Position numbers and translations under genes: made by a program. This document shows, piece by piece, positions 34,242 to 46,299 of a DNA stretch of 64,000 bases. The notes below the pieces were generated by a model, which ran no database searches, had not been told where the DNA came from, and worked only from the letters and a program-made list of their open reading frames with translations. The stretch covers positions 357,301,628-357,365,627 of the forward strand of contig CM046879.1 of NCBI GenBank assembly GCA_025667525.1, given 5' to 3'. The DNA is from Glebionis coronaria (taxonomy: Eukaryota; Streptophyta; Magnoliopsida; Asterales; Asteraceae). Numbering within the stretch: position 1 is the stretch's first letter; each line of letters starts with the position of its first letter.

Positions 34242-34445
34242 ACACGTGCAAAAGCAAAAGAAAAAGATACCAACGCAATAGACAATATATATACACTATA
34301 AAAATAAAATCTTTTTGGATTTTTGAAATTTTTTAATTTTTATGGGTTTTTAACAATTTTTAAGCAAGAAAAATAACGCTCACGAATGAACGGATCCCAA
34401 AAAGCAACGCGTCTCTCACAAAAAACCGTTAATCTTAACGAAAAG

Positions 34446-34462
34446 AGCCGGCAGCGGCGCCA
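34446..34462 (-). promoter_or_regulatory. Primer binding site of B
   Basis: The minus strand reads TGGCGCCGCTGCCGGCT, 2 bp after the LTR end; tRNA-Asp type with a variant 3' part. Confidence 0.9.
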
Positions 34463-34830
34463 TTTGATAACTGGGTTTTACTCAGTTAAAAAGTTCTTTG
34501 TCGTATGTCTAATCGAATTTATTTCCGGTTTAAAGTGTGACTCAGCTGTTCTTGGTGGGAAAATAAAAATTTGGTCGTTGTAGTAAAAGGAAAGTGCAAA
34601 AACTTTAAAGTAAAAAGCAGGGTAAATAAATTTAAACTTAATTGAAAACAAATGACGGGAAATATAAGCGTGACGAAAAGTAAATAACGCGAACTAAAAA
34701 CTATCCTAAAGGCAAGCTTAAAATAAATCTAAGGCAAGTAAACTAAAGTGCGACTAAGGAAAAAGGCGAGAAAAGTAAAGCTTAAAACTATCTAGAAAAA
34801 CTTAAGTGCGAAAAATACCCAAAATTAGCC

Positions 34831-35497
34831 TTATCCGGAATCCAAAATATGTCACTTATCCGGAATCCACAAACAAGCCTAATCCGGAAAAAGCTTCCTA
34901 CCTACTATCCGGAAAACTCCTTCTAGCCTTATCCGGAATCCGTGATTTGTCACTATCCGGAATCCGTATTAGTGCTCTTATCCGGAAAAATCTTAACTAT
35001 CTTATCCGGAATCCACCTTCTAACCACTATCCGGAATCCGTGTTGTCGGCACTTATTCGGAATACAAGTTTTCAAGCTTATCCGGAAGAAAACTAAATTC
35101 CTTATCCAGAATAATCTGAGAATCCTTATCCGAAAACCACAACTAAACCTTGTCCGGAAAACTAATTCCAACTCTTATCCGGAATAAACATTTAAAGGCT
35201 TATCCGGAATCCTGCTTCAATTCCTTATCCGGAAAAAGGGATGTCAACTCCTTATCCGGAAAACGTGGCACTTGTTCCTTATCCGGAAAACACTTTCGAG
35301 GCAATATCCGGAATAAGAGTTTTTACTCTTATCCGGAAAACAATGATCCAAAAAGCTTATCCGGAATATGGCTTTAAAGCCTTATCCAGAATACTCGGTT
35401 TGTAGTCTTAACCGCAAAAGGGTGAGTTTCCGTGGCCTTATCCGGGAAAAAGGGTAATAACCTTTATCCGGAATAAGGGGGTTTTAAGGAGGTCCGG
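34831..35497 (-). repeat. CTTATCCGGAA array in upper LTR of B
   Basis: Same order of units and spacers as 27452-28125, with slightly fewer decayed units (for example ATCCGGAAAACA where the other copy has ATTCAGAAAACA). Confidence 0.9.
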
Positions 35498-36013
35498 ATC
35501 TAGAAAAATGCAAATAAGCTATAAACAAAAATAAGCTAAAAATTAATAAGTTCTAGACTAAAAACTAAACCAAAACACTTTTAAGAAAAAGCTATTAAGA
35601 TAAAATTTAAAAACTTTTAAAAACACTAAATAATAAAAATATTAAAAATCAACTTTTTATAAAAATTAACTAGTAAGCACTTGATTAAACTTAAGAAAAA
35701 CACAATAATCTATAAAGTCAATAAGCTAACAAGATCAAAAACATAAAAGCATAACAAGTAATCAAATAAGCATGACAATAAGATAATAAGCACAAAGATT
35801 AAGCAAAACAAGAAAGGTAGAAGGAGAGATTTAAATAAAACTTGATTAAGATTAAGATTCAACAATTAAAAGTAAAGACAAGAATTAAAAGCTTACAAAT
35901 TTAAGGTGCAAGACAAGTAATTAAAGGTGCAATTAAGTAAAAGTGCAAGTAATTAAAATGGAAGAACTAGATTGTCAAACTAGCCAACAACTCCTAATGA
36001 TACATTAGGAGTC

Positions 36014-36021
36014 TATTTATA
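36014..36021 (-). promoter_or_regulatory. TATA box, upper LTR of B
   Basis: The minus strand reads TATAAATA about 435 bp after the LTR start. Confidence 0.5.
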
Positions 36022-36455
36022 GTGATTAGGAAAACTAAGCATGTGTTGGTTCCTTCTTCTTTCTTTCTCGATTTCTCGTCTTCTAATTTCTTTGATTTTT
36101 CGACTTTGTCTTGGGATTAATAAACTCGTCTTGTAATTTCTTCATTAATTTAGACTTGAGTTCTTCGGCTTTTATTAAACTTCCGTCTTTAGACTTTTTC
36201 TTCGATAAATCTTCAGAATTGGCCTTGGACTTCCGTTCTTTTGGCACCCTTGATCTTTCGACTTCGTCTTTTGTCTTTTTCTTTGATAAAAGCCCGTGAT
36301 AGCCCGTGTTTTCCTCCCTTTTCAGATTTTGATCCTAAATCACAACAAAAACACAAACCACGCATAATTCTGACATTTACGACATAAAATACACGTTTTG
36401 GCTTGGTTATTATTGTAGTTAAGTGGTAAAAGGATGGGTGTTTACACACCTATCA

Positions 36456-36460
36456 ACAAA
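36456..36460. repeat. Target-site duplication of B, right copy
   Basis: ACAAA, matching 25555-25559. Confidence 0.9.
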
Positions 36461-37328
36461 ATCAAAAGACCAAAAGTGAACTCAAGATCACAAAAACCGA
36501 CAAAATCGACACGGTTTTGAAGAAATGATCAAGGAAGCCAAAATCAAGCTCGTTTTTAGTGGATTTAATGTTATTTGAGTTAAATGGGCCTTGTGGGTCC
36601 CATTAATGATTAATGGGCCCAAAAGCCCATTTGAGAGGATATTTTATCATCTATTGGATCACTGGCCCAAAAATAGCCCAATTCATTTGCACAATATTGA
36701 GATGGAATGTATTATGAAGTATGGGCTTTAAAGACCAATTGCTTAAACAATTGTTTTTGGGACGGATGAAACAAATACTTAGTCAAAGTAATTGGTCAAC
36801 TCACACAACAATTATCTACTCACCCCACCTTACGTTTTATTTTACCCATAGTTTTATAAAAACGTTTTACCCAACCCACTTGTTACGATACAAACAAGAA
36901 ACATCACCCACTCACTTCATCTCTCTCAAAACATACACAGACACTACTTTTTACCCAAATCACCACAAACCCTAATTCACCCTAACACAAAATTTACCCA
37001 ATTCGTGTGATTCACAAGAATCCTAAATAAATCCCCATAAGATTCGGGGATGAACACTACTAGTGGTCCTCATCTCTCCAATCCTATGTGGCTTAATAAC
37101 CTAATGTGATTGGATGAAACACCTCTCCACCCCCAATCCTCCAATAAAGATCCTCCACCTCATCCACCAACTAACACAACAAACACAATAAACTGCCAGC
37201 GTGGCAATCCGTGTGCAAGGGAGTTGATTTCTGTCGTTGATTGAAGAAAGAAGAAAGAGAAATAGAATAGATGGCCAGGATTAATTTCCTTAATCTAGAA
37301 GCTTCATGAAGAAGGCTTGGGGTTTTCC

Positions 37329-37335
37329 TATAAAA
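37329..37335 (+). promoter_or_regulatory. TATA box of 5' LTR A
   Basis: TATAAAA about 1.07 kb after the LTR start once B is removed; the equivalent in the 3' LTR is 55499-55505. Confidence 0.5.
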
Positions 37336-38423
37336 ACCCCCTTCATGTGTAATTTATTGGTTCCTTTCTTTTTAGTTTAATTTTTATTTCTGAAAAATAG
37401 TTGATAGGTTTATTTGTATTTTTTTCAGAAAAGTACTGTAATCGAATTTTTTAATATTAATGAAATTTTAATTCAGTTAATTTCTTGTTTCTTTACTTAT
37501 TATTGCAATATTAATCTACTTTCTGTTTTAATTAAATAAATATTAAAGTAAGAAAAAGGTAGAAATAATGTCCCCTACTGAGAAATTATAAAAATATTGG
37601 TTCTGTTCGTTTCACTGTTCATGGTACGATGGTGATGATGATGGTACGGTTTGGGTAATAAGGTGGAATTTTTTATTCGGTTCATAGGGGGTTCAGCGCC
37701 CAACTACGTCTCAACGGAAATTGTCATCAGGTTTGAATCTCTCTTTTTAATTTTTGTTGATGTTTATTATTTAGTTTAAATTTGTTTGTTCTGCTTATGT
37801 TATTTATTTATTGTTTTTGGATTTGAGACAGTTGGGATCTGCTATTATATGCTTATTGTTATTAGGTTAATGTTACTGTGTTTTTTTTAGATTATCTGCT
37901 ATAGTTTGGATTTGCTTAAGTATCGGTTTGGCTTAGTACTAGTTTTAGTGTATTTGAATCTGCTATTTTAGTTTATTTTAGATTTGTTTAGTTTTGTTTA
38001 ATCTGCTCTTACTGTTCAAGTTTCAGTTGGTTTTGGATCTGCTTATTGATATTTAGCTTATATATGCTAGTGTTTGGGACTGCTTATTTGTTTTTACTTC
38101 TTAAATATTTGGTTTGTTTGGTTGATAGTTATAATTTTGTTTAGTCTTAAGTTAGATTTGCTATTAGCTTATTATCAGTTTCTATTGTTCTTTTAGTGTT
38201 AGCTTCTCTACTTATTGCTTTTCAGTATTATTTGCTTATTTAGGATTTGTATTTTTGGATTATTTAGCTTAATTGGTTTTGTCTGCTTATACTTGCTTAT
38301 TTGATTCAGCCATTTATGCTTATTTGTTATTTCTAGTTACTAATATTACTAACTCTCAGACCCTTTTGGTCTGAGATATCAAAAGTTCAAAAAATCCAAA
38401 AATATATTATTAGCAAATACGTC

Positions 38424-38495
38424 CCCCCCTGGGACTCGAACGCGTGACCTCATGCTTAGCAGTCATGCACCATAACCAACTTAGCTAGACACTTT
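38424..38495 (-). other. tRNA-like module antisense in LTR A
   Basis: The minus strand shows an A-box-like TAGCTAAGTTGG, an anticodon-loop-like CTGCTAA, and a B-box-like GCGTTCGAGTCC. The acceptor and T stems do not pair well and there is no CCA or T run, so it is a tRNA-derived relic. A copy lies at 56597-56674. Confidence 0.5.
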
Positions 38496-39034
38496 TTTTG
38501 TGTTTATTTACACTGCATTTAATTAATATAGGTAATTTTTAAGCTGCCAAATTTAGTTTATTTAGTTTAAATACAAATTTTAGTTTAATTAATTTTTAAT
38601 ATAAAAGTTTTACTTAAAGTTTTCTTTATAAAGTTTAGTTTAAATAAAAAATTTAAAAAGAGAAAAAAAATATATATTTTTAATTACTTTTATAAATTTT
38701 AATTGTTTTTAAATTTAGTTTAAATTTTAGTTAATACAGATTTTAGTTTTAAAATTAGTTTTCAATTAATATAGTTTTGTTTAAAAATAGTTTTCATTAA
38801 AAAGTTTTTATTTTTATTTAATTTCTCATAAATTTAGTTTTAAATTTTGTTAAAGTTTTTTTTTCAAAATAGCTTTTATTTTAAATAGTTTTTTTAATTA
38901 GTTTTTAAAATTCCAAAAAGAGTAATTTTACCAAGAACAAATAAATCTTACGTATAATCGGATTTCAATTTCGAGTCAATTTGTGGAACGATAAATAGAT
39001 CTAAAAAGGATTTGTAAAAATCCCTTCATTAAAT

Positions 39035-39052
39035 TGGCGTCGCTGCCGCTTC
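39035..39052 (+). promoter_or_regulatory. Primer binding site of A
   Basis: TGGCGTCGCTGCCGCTTC, a diverged tRNA-Asp-type site shortly after the LTR. Confidence 0.75.
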
Positions 39053-39786
39053 GCTCGTTACGATTGACGATTTCGCGAGACGTTTTGGATTTTGGGATCC
39101 GTTCATTTTGAACGTTAACTTTCTTGCAACAAAAATCAAAAATACAAAAAAATCAAAAACTAAAAAATACAAAAAAATAAAAAAAATAAAAAAATCACAA
39201 AAGCAAATTCTTTCCTAAGATTTGCAACAAAAAAATTAAAAAATCAAAAAGTAATACTTTTTCCTAAAAGTATTACACCAAAAATTTTATGTATTAGTGT
39301 TATTTTTCTTAGTTCGATTTCTTTCGTTTTTATTGTGAATATATATTTTTCTAAAAAAATACAAAAAGATTTTTCTTTTACTATAGTATTACGTAGCACA
39401 ATTAATTTACGTAATTTTCAAATAAGGCCTTAGTTGGGATTTCATCACCTAACTATTGTATTCACATCCTAAACAAAATAAAAGGGCAAAATAGATAAAT
39501 ACTAGTAAGACGTTTGAACTCGATATATACAAACTATACGGTGGGTATAAGGTGACGCGCTATAAAAGGCCGTCTAAGGAAAAAGGTTTTTAAGTGCTTT
39601 GTGCCACCTCGTTTCCCTGCTTGCTTGTGCGTATATTGAGAGGGACGACCGATTATTGGTTTGCCAACTCAATTAGTATTAAGTATATATTTTTGTAGCT
39701 TTTTAATATTGCACCTCGAGAGGGATAATCCTTTTCCTCTCAAAGTCGACCGAGGTCTCCTACCTTATTCCTTGTGTTTAAGTTGT
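39053..39786 (+). other. Leader of A
   Basis: Untranslated and AT-rich, with AAAATACAAAAAAAT-type runs. I see no other feature. Confidence 0.6.
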
Positions 39787-39881
39787 ATGCGCACTAGCGC
39801 GCGTGCACACATACCGAGTGGTGTACCAAATACTTCTAATTCTTCCAAAAAGAAGAAGAAGAAAAACAAAAAGACCGTCAT
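39787..39881 (+). pseudogene. gag: Gag N-terminus of A, left of insertion D
   Basis: The ATG at 39787 opens MRTSARAHIPSG, the counterpart of MRTR(S/F)STYPEPE in B, then a Ser/Lys-rich stretch. Element D interrupts the frame after the codons for KKTVI; it resumes at 49244 in the same frame once D and one GTCAT copy are removed. Confidence 0.75.
39877..39881. repeat. Target-site duplication of D, left copy
   Basis: GTCAT, matching 49239-49243. Confidence 0.9.
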
Positions 39882-42191
39882 TGTAACACCCCACTTGGAT
39901 AAGTGGACCGTTACGTGTATTTATGGCGTGTCATCAAAGCATAAGGTAAATGTCCTAAAACATTAACTGACCATAAAGGAAATACCGGTATCAAACATCG
40001 GTAATCCAAACATAAGCTCAAAACATGAAAAGTAAAATACTGAAGGAAAGGACTAAACAATGTCCAAATAAGCAGAATAATGTAAGTAGTGCATAAAGTA
40101 AGAAGTCCGGATAGCTTCTTTCAATGCACATGTCATCAGAATCCTAAGAGCGTCCTGGTGTACCTGCCGTTAGAACATGAAAGAACTACGGCTGAGCATA
40201 ACGCTTAGTGAACGGATATAAAGCATGATAAGGAATTACTGAAATGAAACAGATGATGAAATACGATGAAATACTGGAGCTGTAAGACAGATAAGTAAAG
40301 TTATAGCGGAAATCTGTGTATAATCTGTAAAGTCTGATGTATAAATAATAAAGCTGAACTGTTATCTGTTAAATCTGAAAACATGCATTTACTGTATTTT
40401 AATTGCCAGAGCTTATATAGGTCATGTGCTGTAACAACGGTGCATGAATATCTGGAGGGGTGACCTCGTCATGCTGTAGAGGGGTGACCTCTAAATAACT
40501 GTAGAGGGGTGACCTCTAAATACTGTGCTGGGTGGAGGGATCAGCTCCAATGTGAAGGATGTAGAGCACACACCACATTCATCTTGATAACTTGTAAACT
40601 GATAAGCCTAGGATGCATCCATACGCCCCACTAAACATACTGATAAAATGGCCAAACTGAACATGAGTGGGACGATGCAGGATATCACTCTCCTGCATGT
40701 GAGTCACGACACCGGTGCCTCTAGTGCCATGGTTACGGTACCTCCGTAACTAGTATATAAACTGGTCATGCTTGTATATAATGCTCAGGCAATTTATTTA
40801 GTTACTACCATGATTACTGATAAGCTTAAACACATACTGGGGAAAACATTTGGCTGCAGACGGGGAATCCTAATCATGCATAGGAAAGGAAGTCCTTACT
40901 GAAAGGACAGAAAATCCGTACCTCGTGTCCAGTAACTGATTGAAGATGCAAAACAGATGAAACTCCTACTCCGACTCACCAAAAGATACATGAATAAAGA
41001 ACGCGAATGAGTTGTCTGATATCTGTTTACTTTTACTGATTATTACCGTTCTTACTTTATTTTATATGTTGTATTATTTTGTTGTCTTGTATATAATTTG
41101 GCAAATCTAACTGTTCTTGCGTACTATTGGTTAATGTATTTTACTGTACCTCTGATTAATGTATAACACGTATCCTTGTATTATTTTATTATACTGCTAA
41201 TAGTAACCTGCTAAAATAGAAAGTTTTCTGAAATAGAAAGTTTCCTAAAATAGAACGTTTCCAAAAATGGTAGGTTTCCATAAATAGTATATTTCAAAAA
41301 TAGTAATAAGCTCGTTTAATATAAATCGATAATTTATCTTGTTGAAACAATAAGTCCATTTCAAAAAGCTAAAATTTTAATAAGTCAATATTAAATAAGC
41401 CTAACCTTATTAAGCCAATTTAAATAAGTCGGACATCGCGATATGATCGACCCGTTGTTCACTGTTCATCGTTCTTTTTTTTTTCTTTTTGCGTGGCTGA
41501 AACAATAACTCCAACAATGCTCCGTGTATTCCAATGGACGAATTGAAAAAAAAAATTTATTATGTGAACACAAAATCATCACTTCGTGTGAACATAAAAT
41601 CATCAACCTCGGTTTTTTTTTAATTCTTGCACATGGCGGCGTCTTTTGTTTCTTCACGTCACTAACCAACACCAAATGCAATTTTCATTCATTATTTTTA
41701 TATAGTACCTCCTCGGCGAACGTGCGACTAACATTAAAATAAAGTGATGATTATTTTTTTTCAATGTTAGCAAACAATTCATTTCTTCATGAATGACGAC
41801 TATTTTTGTTTTAAGCATTGCCAAAAGCGGCGGCTGGAACCCTTTAGGGTTTTTGTTAATTTTCTAGTTTTTTTTTTACAAATGAGAGAAATGTGAAAGA
41901 TTTTGTTAGTTATTTGTTATTGGGCCGGGCCTTGGGCTTAATTAAGCTTGTAAGGATTATGTCTAACATAAAGTCCGTTTATTATTTATTTCGTGTCTTA
42001 ACTTGTATTTTCGTGTATTCGTAAATTCATGATTTTTTTATTTCGTGTTATATCTTGTCGTGCATTATTTGTTGTACAAAAATACTTGTAATAACGTATA
42101 TATACTTGTCGTGCATTAATTAATTGATTTTTAATTAATCTATAATTTCATGTAATTAATATTTTCATGGATTTTTCATGCGGGTTTTACA
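39882..42191 (-). repeat. 3' LTR of D
   Basis: Plus-strand reading TGTAACACC...GGGTTTTACA. The first part matches the 3' third of the C LTR, with a nested terminal hairpin, AGAGG/CCTCT hairpin repeats (about 40474-40530) and a TATA box on the minus strand at 40413-40419. The U3 half differs from C. Confidence 0.95.
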
Positions 42192-42290
42192 ACTCTTCCC
42201 CTCTAAAAAAAATAATTCGTCCTCGAATTAGAGACACGCTAATGCTGTGGTTTTAAAATTCTTCCCCTCTAAAAAGGAAAAATTCGTCAT
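42192..42290 (-). promoter_or_regulatory. Doubled polypurine module of D
   Basis: Minus-strand AGAGGGGAAGAGT abuts the LTR (42192-42204), with AATTCGAGGACGAATT just upstream. A second AGAGGGGAAGAAT lies at 42258-42270, itself preceded by a partial AATTCGATGACGAATT hairpin. This is the same doubling as in C. Confidence 0.8.
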
Positions 42291-45200
42291 CGAATTAAAG
42301 GTAATAAGCTGATGAAGTTATAAGAACTGAAAGAACACGTAAACTGAAAGACAAATAAGCTGAAGGATAATTTGTCTTCTAACTAAGACATAATGCTGCT
42401 GATAGGTATAAACCTGACGTGACTGAAATGATCATGTAACGTGACATGGTTGAAGAGAACATAGAACGTGACATGCCTGAAAGAACTTAATTGGATTTAT
42501 TAAAGGAAAAGGAATGAGAGGTCCGGGTGGACTCCTTCATTTCAAGTGGCTTCCCGCTCGAAACGGCTCCTTCAAAGATTTAAACAAAAAAAAAAAAAAT
42601 CTTGGTCCTGATGACCCTGTCCTGACGATGCTGAATAGTTTCTGGTTCCATACCTAAGATGGATTTTCCGAATATGATAGAATGGAAAAAAAGCCATAGC
42701 ATATATGATACATTAAACGGTACGTATAAATATCCTGAAAGGTAACATTTATATCTCTGAGCAAGCTGCTGAAAATGTATAGGGACGAACTACGTAAACA
42801 ATTGTAAACGTGCTACGTGAGCAATTGTGAACGTGGTTAGCGATTATATGAGGGACGTGGTACATGAAGTATATCGTGAATGTGATACGTGAAAAATACT
42901 GTGAATGTGATACTAGGACATATCATGAACGTATGTTGACTGAGGAGGGAATGCCAAACGATACGGCCTAAGACGTGAAACGTCTTGCCTGGGTAAGGAA
43001 AAGTTGTGCTAAACTTGAGTCTGGTTTCTCAAGTTTTCTGTAACCGTATTCGGTAATAAACTGAGAAACGTGTATCGCGAAATGGCACACGAACTTGAAC
43101 GTGAACAATGTTATGAACGCTAACGTGAGCTTAAATCATGAGGTAGCACGAAACATGAACTGAAACAGCATCATACTGCGAATGAGACGTAAACGTGAAA
43201 GTGAAAATAAACATGAACGTAAAGTGAACGTAACATACACGTGACCGTGAACATGAATTCTGTCTGATATGATGGTCGATGGAATGCCTTGAAATCGTAC
43301 GATTTACTGCTGAATTTTTTGTAGGTCCACTACTGCGTAATCCTTCCGGATGAAAGGAAATGCGTAGGCTGTTTACATGGTCGACAATGACTTAGATAGT
43401 ATTATACTTTTTCTGAGTCTGTGGTAAACTGATAACAATCTCTATGGAGTATTGTCTCCTTTCGGTCCATAATTTCTACTGGTGGTAATAACTTGCTAGC
43501 ATGACGGCGTTCTATCCTAAACCTACTGGAATAGCATGCATTAGATATGAACATAGCTGCCTCAACGTGTTATATTGTTTCTATCAAAATCCTGCCTGGA
43601 ATTTTGGTACATTATGGTGGAAAATCTGGTTAAGTAGTCATGGAAAAATTTTTGTGAGGACTGTCAGCAATTTCTGCGGTAGTGGTTTTCTGAGTTCTAG
43701 AAATTTTGTATGTTCGTCACAGACGTTGGTCTTGACCATCAGGTGATGGCCTTCATCTGCGTAGGATTGTCTGAAATTTCTTTCTACTGAAATATGGTGG
43801 CTCAGAAATGCCACTTTGTTCAAATGAGATTTATATCTGGAAAGTTGTGTATAAAAATAACTCCTATTGAAGATTATGTACAACTGTGAGAAGATGAGAC
43901 TCGTGTTCTTCTCTAGCATTAGGCAGATCAGAATGTGATCAATGAATATACTGATGATATTGCCTGAGAGTCATGAAAAAAAATTTATTCATAATTTCAT
44001 AATATAGCTGCAGCATTAGGGAGGTCAGAAGTATAAAATCAAAATTTTTAGAGAGACTATAATATGTGCAACAGCAGTCTGGAAACGTCATTTTCTTTCT
44101 CTCACCACTAATGGTAGCATGATCGGAAATTTGTTCTGGAAAAAGTTTAAGACATCGTAGCAGGTCAGATAAATCTGCTATTTATGGAATGAACATTGAT
44201 TAAGAATTGCGATCTTGTAAAAAATTTTAGTGGTCGATACATGATCTCATGATACCGGCCTTCTTCCTGATAGACATGAACAGTGCACTTCCTGGTGGTG
44301 CGCTAGGGCGAATAAGGCCTCGTTCCGGTAACTTTTGCAGCAAATGCTGCAACTCTTCAACTTAGCTGAAGCCTTGCAATAAAGAGTTTTGAAAACAAGT
44401 TCCGTTCTTGAGACTAACTCGATGTTAAATTCTATCTTGTGGTCAGGAATGAATTTCTGGAAAACCTTCCAGAATTACATCTGGAAACTTTGGGATAATC
44501 TGTTGATCATGAATTTAAGGAATTTCAGAATTCGTATCATGAATGGTGACTAGAAGTCTTCGCAGCTAAAAGATAATAATTCACGTGCTCGTAAAGCTGG
44601 AACAATTTGTACTGATTTTTCTGGCAGGAGTAAAATGAATATGTTCAGGAGTTGGTAAGACGGATCTCGTCTTCAACTGGAAGGAAAAACCTTATAAATA
44701 TGGTGATACTGTATAGTCTTTTCTGGATGGGAGGTAGGTAATACATGATTTAAGATAAAGCTGACATAGGAATACGTGAAGTAAACGTGGCAACTTTCAC
44801 TGATTGTGTTCATCTGTAACATCACAGAATGACCACTGTGTGTCTAACCTGAAAAATATTCCGGTGGCGGTAACTGAATTGTAATGGTCTGATTTATGCG
44901 TAGCATAACAAAACGGGTATACCCCTTTCTGAAGAGTACCCTGAATTACTGAGGGCCTGGTTTAGAAACATATTGGAGTTATGGGTTCTGACTCGTATTT
45001 TGAGAAAAGATTTGTATGACGAGTACCATGACTGGTTTTCTGATATGTGTCTTCCGAAATGATACCTGAGACCTATGTCTTGACTGATGTCTTGACATGT
45101 GTCTTAGTGGATGAATCTGGACAAGGCTAAAATTTTTTTTAGTAACTGCTAGGATTGGCGGACTGGTTAGACTACTGCCCTCTGTATTTCTGTTCACGTC

Positions 45201-45490
45201 CGTTCCGGAGTTCCGATGTTTACTGACTGATTAATTATAAGCACGGTGGTTTCATTACCGCCTTGTCTGTCAGTTTCCCGATGGTCGTTATTATGACCGT
45301 GGTTCATGTAATTGTTTCTGCTGAGTGGCCAGCTAGTTACCGGTCCCCACACTCTTCTGACTAAGAGATTAGATGAATGAAGTGCGACATCTAGCTAAGA
45401 AAGTAAAATCATGGGATGGGATGCTAGCGTCCGATGGTTGAAATTTTTTCTTGTCAGAAACTTCAACTTTATAGTTTTCGTCCTTGTTCT
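42291..45490 (-). pseudogene. Fossil gag-pol region of D
   Basis: Homologue of 16385-19573 in reverse. Recognisable on the minus strand are FIDHILI (43935-43946), LQ-stop-ELF, and YKSHLNKVAFLSHHIS (about 43800-43880), the remains of a gypsy RT. A TTCACGT-rich part lies at about 42790-43260. The open frame at 43638-43919 spans this region partly out of frame. Not functional. Confidence 0.6.
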
Positions 45491-45650
45491 GCAGAGTCTT
45501 CATAGTATGAACGACATCAGCATCTTGAGAGATCTCCAAAGTATCAGCATCATCAGCATTTGTGAGGTCTTCAAAGTGTTAGCAGCATCAGCATCTGATA
45601 AAATCTTCAACTTACGAGCAGCATCAGCACCTAGTAGAATATCGACAAGT
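45491..45650 (-). repeat. GATGCTGATG array of D
   Basis: Plus-strand CATCAGCATC words repeated with about 45-bp spacing; counterpart of 16244-16384. Confidence 0.7.
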
Positions 45651-45699
45651 GGAAACGCCCGAGATGATTGAGGATCGATTAGCAATATCCATGTAGTAG

Positions 45700-45845
45700 G
45701 GTACTTGGAGTACACCTGGACTACTGTACATGAAGTACAAAATGAATACTGCACATGGAGCATATCTTAGACATTGTACGTGTAGTATACATGAAATACT
45801 GTACATGGGGTATAACTGAGTCATTGTACATGGGGTACATATGGA
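45700..45845 (-). repeat. TGTAC/GTACA array of D
   Basis: Repeated GTACATG-GGGTA and TGTACATGAAGTACA words forming short hairpins; counterpart of 16033-16177. Confidence 0.7.
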
Positions 45846-46299
45846 ATAATGTACATGGCACTAGTGGAAGTTTTATGGGATGATCGTTACTGGTGTCAAT
45901 TGTTTGACATGATCAAAGAAATAAATTGATTTAAACGGTAGTAAACTGATGTGAAATAAGTAACATGATAGGCTGACAATTCTTGCTTCGACTTACTGCT
46001 GGTTGTTTCGAGGCTGAAAAGTATGATATAATCGAAGTCCCAATAGTGGTCAGCATGAAGCATGATTAATGAAGGCCAATCATGATTTATCATGAAAACG
46101 GGTTTACTGAAGTTCTTGTGTATCTTAACATGAAAACATCATTACTTTGATGAAAACATAATCCACGTAAGGAGACATGAAACTGGATCATCATGAAAAC
46201 GACATTCACGTGAAAGTATAAACTTGACTGATACAAATAACATAGAAGAATAATCGACTGAGATTTAACATCAACTGATGTGGATAGGTATGGTTTAAT

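Larger units (their letters stand above)
25560..36455 (-). mobile_element. Element B: Athila-like tandem element (LTR-int-LTR-int-partial LTR)
   Basis: Minus-strand order: LTR 36455-34465, primer site, gag-protease internal region 34462-29036, LTR 29035-27088, second primer site, truncated gag 27068-25891, and LTR fragment 25890-25560. One ACAAA target duplication flanks the whole, so it behaves as one insertion that became, or inserted as, a tandem. No RT or integrase is present. The third LTR and second internal region are joined by a deletion at about 25890. Confidence 0.85.
34465..36455 (-). repeat. 5' (upper) LTR of B
   Basis: Minus-strand ends TGATAGG...GTTATCA. It is near-identical to 27088-29035, with small indels, and has the TATA box at 36014-36021 and the CTTATCCGGAA array at about 34831-35497. 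Confidence 0.9.
36461..39031 (+). repeat. 5' LTR of A, second fragment
   Basis: Continues the LTR after B and matches about 54617-57175. It contains a TATA box (37329-37335), a T-rich stretch with many TCTGCTTATT-like words (about 37790-38340), an antisense tRNA-like module (38424-38495) and a very AT-rich end. It ends CATTA two bases before TTGGCG. Confidence 0.9.

Noticed and set aside
34806..35377. Several 60-96 codon frames with repeating YPE/SGK/IRN words
   Set aside because: They are translations of the CTTATCCGGAA array in different frames, on both strands; not proteins.
38424..38495. Functional tRNA-Ser(GCT)
   Set aside because: The loop CTGCTAA fits, but there is no long variable arm, the acceptor stem does not pair, and it lies in an LTR in two copies.
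41466..41742. Paired 71-72 codon frames in LTR D (repeated at 48503-48788)
   Set aside because: Opposite-strand overlapping frames duplicated with the LTR; no coding evidence.
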